Source: an uncultured Prevotellaceae bacterium
GTDB lineage: Bacteria > Bacteroidota > Bacteroidia > Bacteroidales > Bacteroidaceae
DNA length: 64,000 nucleotides
Reading direction: 5' to 3'
Assembly (NCBI GenBank): GCA_900318815.1
Contig: ONMA01000030.1
Span: forward strand, 1-64,000
Shown: in pieces, positions 51,701 to 60,259 of the stretch
Layout: each line of letters starts with the position of its first letter
How positions within the stretch are numbered: position 1 is the first letter of the stretch
Translations under genes and position numbers: made by a program
Notes under the pieces: generated by a model
Told to the model about the DNA's origin: nothing
Seen by the model: only the letters and a program-made list of their open reading frames with translations
The model's database searches: none

Positions 51701-54487
51701 ATGGAACGAAGACATTACCTGTTTTGTCTTTCAGTAGTAGTTGTCAGCGTCATGGCATGCCTCATGCCATTTCAGCTTACCGCCCAGACTAAAAGCCAGA
51801 CACGCCAATATACGGAAGAGCATCCCCTGATCTATGAAGATGGATTGGATATATGGCCGTATTCCTACCTGAACGAGCAAGGCGAGCCCGAAGGCTTCAA
51901 CATCGACCTGGTGCGATTACTCTGCGAAGACTTAGACATCCCCGTAGAGATTAGGTTAGTGCCTACCTACGATGCGATGAGAGACCTGCATGAGGGAAAG
52001 TCAGACCTGATGATCAGCGGCAGCACCCTCCTTGAGCATGATGGGGTTCACACCAGCAAGTCGACAGTCCAGCTGTTTACCCAGAGCGTGGTCTTCCCTA
52101 TTGGGAAGCAGCACGTGAAGGAGCTGAAAGACCTTGGCGAGCAGCAGGTCTACGTACACAACAACAGTTTCACCCACCGGATAATGAAAGAGAGGGGATG
52201 GGACGCCAATGCCATTGCCTACGACGACATGAAAGCCCTGATGCGCAAGGTGAGCATCGAGGGCAATGGGCAGATTGTGTGGAACACCATGGGGCTGAAA
52301 TGGCTCATGCGCAAGTTCCGCATAGAGAACTTGCAGATGCAGCCTGTCGACATGCCCCATGCCGAGTACAAGTTCATGTCGAAAGACTCCGACTTGCTGG
52401 CTCGTCTCGACCACGCCTATGCCGTGATGGGGTCCGAACGCCATGAGATAGAAATGCTGCAGAACCGCTGGTTCTATCCCGAGCTGGTGGAGTCGGGTAT
52501 CCCCTCATGGGTGTGGTACATTCCCGTCGGCGTGGTGTGCATCACCCTCATCCTCCTGTCCTTCAACCTGTTCTACCGCATGCGGGCCCGCAAGATGAGT
52601 GCGCTTGCCATCAAGAACACCAAGTTCCTCTCGCAAATCATCAAGATGAGCCAGATGACCCTCTGGGTCTATTATGTGAAAGAACATGTCTTTGCCCGGG
52701 TGAACGAAGCCGGCAACATCGGGCAGAGGTGCAACATCCTTGAGTTCGGGTCCAAGTTCAACCACGTAGATTTCGAGAACCTGTGTGTACACCTGCGACG
52801 GGTAGCCAGTACAGAGGAGGACAACATAACACTCCCCCTGAAGAGCATCGACGCCGACGGACGCGAATACTCGGTGGTGCTCTCCGTGCTTTACCGGGAG
52901 GAGGGCAGGCCGACGATGATCTTAGGCACCATGAACGACATGACCGAGACCAACAAGCGGCACCGCGAATCCACGCAGCTCATGCTGCGCTACAAGTCCA
53001 TCTTCGAGACCGCCATGGTCGACATGATCTTCTATGACGCCGAGGGCAAGCTCGTCAACATGAACGACCGCGCCGTGCGCACTTTCGGCATGACCCGCGA
53101 ACAGGCCATTGCCATGAACGTGAACCTGGACAAGCTGATGGAAGACAAAGAGTTCGACCTGCAAAACTTCGATTACTTCAAGGCCACGCTCAGCATGGAT
53201 TTCATCAACGTCTACCTGCCCGAATACCGCAAGCCGAAGTCCAGAGTGTACTACGAGCTGCAGATGGTGCCCGTGCGCGACGAGAACGGCAAGCTATTGG
53301 GCGTCTACGGCACGGGCATGGAGGTGACCGACTTCGTGTACAACTGGCGACAGCACAAGCAAAACATTGAGAAGCTCAGGAAGGCCAACCAGGAGATAGC
53401 CTCATACGTAGAGAACATCAACTACGTGATGGAAGTGGGCGGCGTGCGCATAGCCACCTACTCGCCTACCAACCATCAGCTCACCATCTACAGCAAAACC
53501 GACGAGCCGCAGTACATCCTGACCCAGACACGCTGCATGAACCTCATTGCCGACAGCTCGAAGAAACAGGCCATGCGCCTGCTCAACAACATGGACAACC
53601 TGACCCCGTCGTCGATCGAGATTACACTCAAGACCAACATACGGGTAAAAGGACAGTACATCTACCTGCAAATCAACTTCATCCCCATCTACGACAAGAA
53701 CGGACGTGTAGCCAAATACTTTGGCATGTGCCGCAACGTGACCGACCTGAAAGTGACCGAGCAGCAACTCGAGATTGAAGCCACCAAGGCACGCGAGGTG
53801 GAGGAACTGAAGACCTCCTTCCTGCGCAACATGAGCTACGAGATACGCACGCCGCTGAACACCGTCGTGGGCTTTGCCGAACTCTTCGAGGGCGAGCACT
53901 CCATGGAGGACGAGAACATCTTCGTGGGCGAAATCAAGAAGAATGCCAGCCTGCTGCTCAACCTCATCAACGACATCCTGTTCCTCTCGCGCCTGGATGC
54001 CAACATGATTGAAATCAACAAGCAGCCCATCGACTTCTCCAAGACCTTCGAAGGCCACTGCCAGACGGCCTGGATGCCCTACGAGAAGGAAGGCGTACAC
54101 TACATCGTGAGCAACTATTACGAGCAGCTCGTCATCAACATCGACGATGCCAACCTGGGCCGCATCATCGAGCAGGTGGCCATCAATGCCGCCCAGCACA
54201 CCGACCAGGGCACCGTGCGGGCACGCTATGACTACATCGACGGACGACTCATCGTAGCCATCGAAGATACGGGATGCGGCATTTCCGAGGAGGCCATGAA
54301 GACCGTCTACGAGCGATTCAGCACCGGCAACAAGAACGGCACGGGTCTCGGACTGCCCATCTCCAAGGAACTGGCCGAACAGATGGGCGGCCACATCGAC
54401 ATCAACTCCCAGCCGGGCAGGGGAACCACCGTCTGGATTATCATTCCATGCGAGATGACCGTCATGGAGAGAAAGAGAGAAGTATAG
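51701..54487 (+). CDS. SBP-type sensor kinase A, phospho-acceptor His replaced by Tyr
   Basis: 928 residues. Signal peptide, a periplasmic SBP_bac_3-like domain (about 35-262; EPEGFNIDLVRLLCEDL), TM near 267-290, PAS-like segments with PAC-type FGMCRNVTD, then the dimerisation helix. The H-box reads NMSYEIRTPLN: Tyr713 replaces the invariant His. The ATP-lid side is intact (INAAQHT, EDTGCGI, GTGLGLPISKEL), so it may bind and use ATP but cannot autophosphorylate at the usual site. It may phosphorylate or modulate kinase B encoded 20 nt downstream. Paralogue of the gene at 57359 (shared VWNT...LKWL(M/L)RK and PVDMPH(A/G)EYKF). No receiver domain. Confidence 0.9.
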   Translation: MERRHYLFCLSVVVVSVMACLMPFQLTAQTKSQTRQYTEEHPLIYEDGLDIWPYSYLNEQGEPEGFNIDLVRLLCEDLDIPVEIRLVPTYDAMRDLHEGKSDLMISGSTLLEHDGVHTSKSTVQLFTQSVVFPIGKQHVKELKDLGEQQVYVHNNSFTHRIMKERGWDANAIAYDDMKALMRKVSIEGNGQIVWNTMGLKWLMRKFRIENLQMQPVDMPHAEYKFMSKDSDLLARLDHAYAVMGSERHEIEMLQNRWFYPELVESGIPSWVWYIPVGVVCITLILLSFNLFYRMRARKMSALAIKNTKFLSQIIKMSQMTLWVYYVKEHVFARVNEAGNIGQRCNILEFGSKFNHVDFENLCVHLRRVASTEEDNITLPLKSIDADGREYSVVLSVLYREEGRPTMILGTMNDMTETNKRHRESTQLMLRYKSIFETAMVDMIFYDAEGKLVNMNDRAVRTFGMTREQAIAMNVNLDKLMEDKEFDLQNFDYFKATLSMDFINVYLPEYRKPKSRVYYELQMVPVRDENGKLLGVYGTGMEVTDFVYNWRQHKQNIEKLRKANQEIASYVENINYVMEVGGVRIATYSPTNHQLTIYSKTDEPQYILTQTRCMNLIADSSKKQAMRLLNNMDNLTPSSIEITLKTNIRVKGQYIYLQINFIPIYDKNGRVAKYFGMCRNVTDLKVTEQQLEIEATKAREVEELKTSFLRNMSYEIRTPLNTVVGFAELFEGEHSMEDENIFVGEIKKNASLLLNLINDILFLSRLDANMIEINKQPIDFSKTFEGHCQTAWMPYEKEGVHYIVSNYYEQLVINIDDANLGRIIEQVAINAAQHTDQGTVRARYDYIDGRLIVAIEDTGCGISEEAMKTVYERFSTGNKNGTGLGLPISKELAEQMGGHIDINSQPGRGTTVWIIIPCEMTVMERKREV

Positions 54488-54507
54488 GCAGAGAAAGGAC
54501 CACAACT

Positions 54508-57339
54508 ATGAAGATTATCACCTATTTATATATAATGGCGAAGAAGGGCGCAGGCCGATGGTTGCTACTGGGCCTGCTCGCTGTCATGGCCTGCCAGGCC
54601 AGTGCCAAGCCGTCGACCAGATACACCAAGGATAAGCCCCTTATCATCATGTGCGACTGGGCCTTCCCGCCCTACGAGTTCAACAACAACAACGGCAGCC
54701 CCGACGGCTATAACATCGAGTTGCTCAAGATTATCCTCAAGGAAATGGGCGTGCCCTACAAGATTGTGATGAAGGAAGGCGTCCTCATTAACCAGGCTTT
54801 CGAGCGAGGCGAGGCCCACCTCATCGTCGACCATGAGGGGCGTTATCGCTATGCCCCCTACTACACCACGCACAAGATATGGAACTACTACAAGCCAAAG
54901 GTGGCATCGAGCAACTGGATGCCTCCCATCAAGTCGTTCTCGCAGCTTGACACGACAAAGTCCGTCCTGGTGAGAATGTACGACAACCAGATGAAGACCC
55001 TCTTGGAGTCCCTGGCACCCGGCCTGCGCTTAAAATTCTGCTCAACATACGAGGCTATGGAGGCCATCTCCAAAAACAAAGAGCAAGTGTTTGTCTGGGG
55101 CGAGGAGCCCATCAAGTGGGTGGCCAGGGAGATGGACTACAACATCACCCTCCACGACCTGGAGATGCCTTTCAGCGAGATGCGTGCCGTGAGTACTGAC
55201 AGGCGGCTCATCGACGAGATTGACGACCACTACTCCCGCTTGGAGCAAAACGGCAAACTGGACCGCATTCACGACCGGTGGTTCCAACCCGACCGCGTAC
55301 ACAACGACACCTCGCCCATCGCCATCTACATTGCCCTGAGCACCCTCGTCCTGGTTGCCGGCCTCGTCATCCTGAACCGCCTGGCCAAGCAGCGGGCCGC
55401 CATAGCCACACGCCGCCGCCAGGAGACGGTGAGGATGATGATGCAGGCCATCAATATCAGCCACTACAACATCTTCGTCTTCGACAAGCCCACACAGCGA
55501 TTCATCAACCGCCACGGCCACGTTCTTCCCGAGCAAGGAGTCTCCATCCAGGAACTGCGCGAGCACATACACCCAGACGACCTTCAGCAAGTAATCGGAC
55601 TGTTTGCCCAGATGAAGACCGAGAAGCTGCCCACCACCAACTTAGACGTCAGATGGAAGCCCTTCCCGATTCCCGGCCAGCCCGCCGTCGACGCGAAGAA
55701 TCCCTGGCAGTACATCCAGGGACATGCCTTCACCGAAACCACCGACAGCAAGGAAGAGCCTACCATCGTCTTTGCCACGAAATACATGACCGACGAAATG
55801 CAAGAGGAACGCAAGAACAGCGAGCTGGGAAACCGCTATTCCAGGATGTTCGAGACCTCGCTGGTGGCCATGTCGTTCTACGACAAGGACGGCATTCTCA
55901 TCGACCTGAACGAGAAGATGCGTGAAATGTGTAATTTCACGGGGGAAAGCGCCGAGTACTTCCGCAATACCAGCCTGTTCCAGTCGCCCTTCCTGCGCGA
56001 TGACTATAAGCCGGGAAGCCTGGAGCGGTTCCACTCATGCCAGCACATGAGCTTCCCCGAACTGAACCTCGACAGGTATCTCGAAGTGAAAGCCAGGCCC
56101 ATCTTGGACGAGAACGGCAAGCTGGCCTATTACACCGTCACGGCCCGCGACGTCACCGACGAGCGTGCCATCTATATGGAACAGCGGCGGCACAACCAGG
56201 AACTTCAGCAACTGAACCAGAAAATCAACGCCTACGAGGAACAGCTGTACTACCTCCTTGAGCATAGCGACTTGTGGGTATGGGTGTCCGACCTGAAAGA
56301 GAAGACCATCGTGTTCTCGCGTTCGCTCCGCAAGAACGACTACACCATGGCGTTCGACGATTTCATCAACTCCATCACTCCCAGCATGAAAGACTATGCC
56401 CTGAAGGTCTTTGGAAACATGCAAGGCGTTGACGCTGTTTACAATGCCACCATCAAGTTCGATAAGCTGCCCATATCGAAAGGTTCCTCATGGCTTACGG
56501 CAAACGGCATTCCCATCTACGAAAGCGACGGGACGCTGAAGGGCCACTTCGGCATTGTGCGCGACGTGACCAAACTGATGGAGGCCCAGGAGAAACTGCG
56601 GAAGGAGAAACAGCAGGCCGACGAGTCGGGCAAGCAGAAGAGCGTGTTCCTGGCCAACATGACCCACGAGATACGCACGCCGCTCAACGCCATCGTGGGC
56701 TTCAGCGACCTGCTGCAGCTGGTCGACGACCCGGACGAACACCGCGAGTTCATCCGCATCATCCGCAACAACTGCGACATGCTGCTGCGACTCATCAACG
56801 ACATCATCGAAGCCTCGAACATGACCCAGGGCCAGCTGGTCATCGATGCCAGGCAGGTAGACTTCGCCACCGTGTTCAGCGACATCTGCCAGACCCTGGC
56901 ACAGCGCGTGCAGGAGCCGGGGGTGGAGTTCATTACCGACAATCCCTACCAGACCTTCATCACCACGCTCGACAAGGGCCGCATGCAGCAGGTCATCACC
57001 AACTTCGTGACCAACGCCGTGAAGTACACCCACGAGGGACACATCAAGGTGGGCTGGGCCTACACCACGAACCCGAACGACAGCGGCAGCGAGCCGAAGG
57101 GCATCTACATGTATTGCGAGGACACGGGCGAAGGCATACCACAGGACAAGCAGAGTGCCGTGTTCGACCGCTTTGTCAAGCTGAACGACTACGTGCAGGG
57201 TACGGGCCTGGGCCTCAGCATCTGCAAGTCGATAGCCGACCGCTGCCACGGCAGCATCGGCGTGGAAAGCGAGGGCATGGGCCACGGCTCTACCTTCTGG
57301 ATATGGATTCCCTGCAAGCATGAGACCGCAAACCCCTAA
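54508..57339 (+). CDS. SBP-type sensor kinase B, intact phospho-acceptor His
   Basis: 943 residues from ATG 54508; ATG 54535 (MAKKGAGRWLLLGL) gives a cleaner signal peptide. SBP_bac_3-like periplasmic domain (WAFPPYEFNNNNGSPDGYNIEL ... VFVWGEEPIKW ... IDEIDDHYSRLEQ), one TM segment near 270, several PAS segments (one ends YTVTARDVTDERA), then H-box NMTHEIRTPLNAIVGF with His720, N-box NFVTNAVKYT, EDTGEGIPQ and GTGLGLSICKSIAD. A complete histidine kinase without a receiver or output domain. It pairs with kinase A upstream; the same pair is repeated downstream. Confidence 0.9.
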   Translation: MKIITYLYIMAKKGAGRWLLLGLLAVMACQASAKPSTRYTKDKPLIIMCDWAFPPYEFNNNNGSPDGYNIELLKIILKEMGVPYKIVMKEGVLINQAFERGEAHLIVDHEGRYRYAPYYTTHKIWNYYKPKVASSNWMPPIKSFSQLDTTKSVLVRMYDNQMKTLLESLAPGLRLKFCSTYEAMEAISKNKEQVFVWGEEPIKWVAREMDYNITLHDLEMPFSEMRAVSTDRRLIDEIDDHYSRLEQNGKLDRIHDRWFQPDRVHNDTSPIAIYIALSTLVLVAGLVILNRLAKQRAAIATRRRQETVRMMMQAINISHYNIFVFDKPTQRFINRHGHVLPEQGVSIQELREHIHPDDLQQVIGLFAQMKTEKLPTTNLDVRWKPFPIPGQPAVDAKNPWQYIQGHAFTETTDSKEEPTIVFATKYMTDEMQEERKNSELGNRYSRMFETSLVAMSFYDKDGILIDLNEKMREMCNFTGESAEYFRNTSLFQSPFLRDDYKPGSLERFHSCQHMSFPELNLDRYLEVKARPILDENGKLAYYTVTARDVTDERAIYMEQRRHNQELQQLNQKINAYEEQLYYLLEHSDLWVWVSDLKEKTIVFSRSLRKNDYTMAFDDFINSITPSMKDYALKVFGNMQGVDAVYNATIKFDKLPISKGSSWLTANGIPIYESDGTLKGHFGIVRDVTKLMEAQEKLRKEKQQADESGKQKSVFLANMTHEIRTPLNAIVGFSDLLQLVDDPDEHREFIRIIRNNCDMLLRLINDIIEASNMTQGQLVIDARQVDFATVFSDICQTLAQRVQEPGVEFITDNPYQTFITTLDKGRMQQVITNFVTNAVKYTHEGHIKVGWAYTTNPNDSGSEPKGIYMYCEDTGEGIPQDKQSAVFDRFVKLNDYVQGTGLGLSICKSIADRCHGSIGVESEGMGHGSTFWIWIPCKHETANP

Positions 57340-57358
57340 CAACCATAACAACCACACC

Positions 57359-60229
57359 ATGACATACCATTTAAGACATATCATCACAACCCTCTGTGCC
57401 TGTCTCCTGTTTGCACAGGCCGCAACGGCACAGTTCTTAGACACGCTGCTGCCCGCCGACGACCCGCAGGAGTCAAAGGCGCCGAAGCACTCCTACTCTA
57501 CCGAGCATCCGCTGGTCTACGAGGGAGCACAGGACCTGTGGCCCTACAGCTTCGTCAACGAGCACGGGCAGCCCTGCGGCTACAACATCGACCTCATCAA
57601 GCTCCTCCTCGACGAGCTGGGCATTCCCTACACCATTACCATGAAGCCCCGCCTGGTTGCCTTCAAGGACCTGAAGGAAGGACGCTCCAACCTCTTGATA
57701 GACCTGACAGCAGGATTCCACGACACCTACGGCTATTACGGCAAGAACGCCGTGACGCTGTTCACCCAGAGCCTGCTCTCGCCCAAGAAAAAGCCCACGA
57801 ACATACACAACTTCCGCGACCTGGCCAACCATAAGGTCTACGTCAACGACAGCTCGCTGTGCCACCACCTGATGATGGGCTACGGCTGGGGCGACAACGC
57901 CATACCCACCCGCAACATCAGCGAGACCATCCAGCAGATGAGCCTGAAGGAAGAGGGCGAGCTGGTGTGGAACACGCTGTCGCTGAAATGGCTGCTGCGC
58001 AAGTACCACATCGACAACCTGCAGATTACGCCCGTGGACATGCCCCACGGCGAATACAAGTTCATCTCCAACGACAAGCACCTGATACACCTGCTCGACA
58101 GCGTACTCACCGAAATGAACGCCACCGACAAGCTGCTGCCCCTGCAAACCAAGTGGTTCTACCCGGAACGCCAGGAGACGAAACTGCCTATGTGGCTATG
58201 GTATGCCGGCGGCATCTTCATCCTCCTGGTACTCATCTTTACCATCTACGCCGTCAACTACCACATCCACGGCAAGCGCATCACGCAGGAGAACAACCGC
58301 CGCAACCGCCGACTGGCCCTGGTGCTCGAAACCAGCCAGGTTCACATCTGGACCTACGACGTGGCCACCAAGCTGTTCACTTGGCGCAACGAGTACGGAC
58401 AGCCCGCCTATACCTACAGAGCCGAAGAGTTCTCGGAACGCTACAGCCCCAAGGACTTCGAACTGCTGTACTCGCGCATACAGCAGCTGGCCGAGCAGTC
58501 GCCCGACGACAATGGCGAGGACAAGGAGATTGTGCTCAACATCAAGGCACGCGACACGGAGAACGACCGGGGCGAAATGCGCGACGTCGTCATCCACCTC
58601 TCCGTGCTCAACCGCGACAAGCAGGGCAACCCCACCGTCATCATCGGCACCAAGCGCGACGTAACCGAGCGGAACGAGAAGAAACGCCAGGCCGAGGAGC
58701 GCACCACGCGCTACTGGGCCATCTTCAACACACCCTTGGTGGGTATCCTCGTCTTCGACAAGGACGGCATCATTACCGACCTGAACGACCGCGCCTGCGA
58801 AATGTTCGAGTGCAACCGCGAAGCCATCCTGCAGGAGCGCGTCACCTTCAGCGACATTTTGGATACAGAGCCGGGACTTACCCTGCCCGAGGCCGACAAC
58901 TACTATGCCACGCAGGTAGTCACGCCTGCCCGCATTCCCGCCGAGCAGCGGCGAACCAAGTCGGTGAAGCGCAAGGAGAAGCTGTTCAACGAGTTCCGCC
59001 TGATTACCGTCTACGACGAGGACAACGTCCCCACCCGCCTCTTCGCCATCTGCCACGACGTCACCTACTTGGAGTCGAGCATTGAACACGAGCGCCAGAC
59101 CATCCAGAAGGAACACGAGGTCGAGTCTATACTCAAGCGCTACGTCAAGGTCATCAACCACCTGCTCGCGCACTCCGACCTGCGCATGGTGCGCTATTCG
59201 CCCAGCGAGCACACGGTGACCATCAACGACCGCCTGGACCACGTGCAGCACGCCCTGACTCAGACCCGCTGCATGACCCTCATCGACAGCAGCATGCAGA
59301 TCAAGGCCATGCGCCTGCTGAGCGAAATGGACGCAAGAACCAACAAGACCTTCAGCACCGACATACGCACCAAGCTGAGGGCACGCGGAAGCCAATACAT
59401 CCTGCACCTGGAGTTCCATCTGGAACCCGTCTTCGACGAGAAAGGCAGCATTTCCGAGTACTTCGGCATCTGCCGCGACATCTCCGAACTGAAGAGCATC
59501 GAGCAGGATTTCAATGCCGTGAAGGCGAAGACGCAGGAAATCGAGGACACCAAGACCGGCTTCATGCGCAACATGATGGAAGAGATACGCACACCGCTCG
59601 ACAACATGATCCAGCAGGTGTCAGCCCTCGGCACCCATCAGAGCGCCGAGAGCGAGAACGAGGCCTACGACTCCATCCTGAACACGGCAGGCCGGCTTAC
59701 CCACATCATCAACGGCATCCTGACGCTTTCGCGCATCGAGGCCCACATGGTGGAAATCAAGAAACAGCCCACCGACTTCACCCAGGTGTTAGAGACATAC
59801 TGCACCAACGGCTGGAAAAGGTTCCAGCACAAGGGAGTGAACTACTCGGTGGAGAGCAACTACGAACAGCTGGTGGTCGACATCGATGCCGAGCAGCTGG
59901 GCAACGTCATTGAGCGCCTGGCGGCCAACGCCGCCCAGTACACCCACGAGGGGTCCGTCCTGGCACGCTACGACTACATAGGCCGCCGCCTGCTCATTTC
60001 CATCGACGACACCGGCACGGGCATATCGAAGGAGGTAATGGCACGGCTGCGCACACAGATGGCTGGCAACACCAACAACAGCAGCGGCCTGGGACTTACC
60101 ATCTGCAACGAACTGGTCAAGCAAATGGGCGGCACCATCGAAATCGACTCCGTAGAGGGCGTAGGCACCACCGTCTGGATCTCACTGTACTGCCAGGCAA
60201 GCATCATCAAGCGCAAGAAGATTCACTAA
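57359..60229 (+). CDS. SBP-type sensor kinase A', phospho-acceptor His replaced by Glu
   Basis: 956 residues from ATG 57359; an upstream ATG at 57320 overlaps the previous gene. Signal peptide (HIITTLCACLLFAQAATAQ), SBP_bac_3-like domain (GQPCGYNIDLIKLLLDEL), TM (MWLWYAGGIFILLVLIFTIY), PAS segments, and an H-box reading NMMEEIRTPLDNM, with Glu741 where His belongs. ATP-binding motifs remain (ANAAQYT, DDTGTGI, SGLGLTICNELV). Closest relative in the window is kinase A (51701), in the periplasmic domain too. Loss of His by a different residue (Glu, not Tyr) suggests it was lost twice or drifted after the duplication. Confidence 0.9.
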   Translation: MTYHLRHIITTLCACLLFAQAATAQFLDTLLPADDPQESKAPKHSYSTEHPLVYEGAQDLWPYSFVNEHGQPCGYNIDLIKLLLDELGIPYTITMKPRLVAFKDLKEGRSNLLIDLTAGFHDTYGYYGKNAVTLFTQSLLSPKKKPTNIHNFRDLANHKVYVNDSSLCHHLMMGYGWGDNAIPTRNISETIQQMSLKEEGELVWNTLSLKWLLRKYHIDNLQITPVDMPHGEYKFISNDKHLIHLLDSVLTEMNATDKLLPLQTKWFYPERQETKLPMWLWYAGGIFILLVLIFTIYAVNYHIHGKRITQENNRRNRRLALVLETSQVHIWTYDVATKLFTWRNEYGQPAYTYRAEEFSERYSPKDFELLYSRIQQLAEQSPDDNGEDKEIVLNIKARDTENDRGEMRDVVIHLSVLNRDKQGNPTVIIGTKRDVTERNEKKRQAEERTTRYWAIFNTPLVGILVFDKDGIITDLNDRACEMFECNREAILQERVTFSDILDTEPGLTLPEADNYYATQVVTPARIPAEQRRTKSVKRKEKLFNEFRLITVYDEDNVPTRLFAICHDVTYLESSIEHERQTIQKEHEVESILKRYVKVINHLLAHSDLRMVRYSPSEHTVTINDRLDHVQHALTQTRCMTLIDSSMQIKAMRLLSEMDARTNKTFSTDIRTKLRARGSQYILHLEFHLEPVFDEKGSISEYFGICRDISELKSIEQDFNAVKAKTQEIEDTKTGFMRNMMEEIRTPLDNMIQQVSALGTHQSAESENEAYDSILNTAGRLTHIINGILTLSRIEAHMVEIKKQPTDFTQVLETYCTNGWKRFQHKGVNYSVESNYEQLVVDIDAEQLGNVIERLAANAAQYTHEGSVLARYDYIGRRLLISIDDTGTGISKEVMARLRTQMAGNTNNSSGLGLTICNELVKQMGGTIEIDSVEGVGTTVWISLYCQASIIKRKKIH

Positions 60230-60259
60230 CTCCTCAAGGAAAGGAAGGAAAAAAAGAAC

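Noticed and set aside
53402..54505. Minus-strand open frame opposite kinase A
   Set aside because: Shadow of the kinase catalytic region; no recognisable domain.
56488..57444. Open frames on both strands across kinase B
   Set aside because: The in-phase kinase frame carries all HK motifs; the others are GC-codon artefacts.
57859..59419. Long alternative frames on both strands within kinase A'
   Set aside because: Arg/His/Pro-rich or His/Val-rich translations typical of off-frame reading of GC-rich coding.
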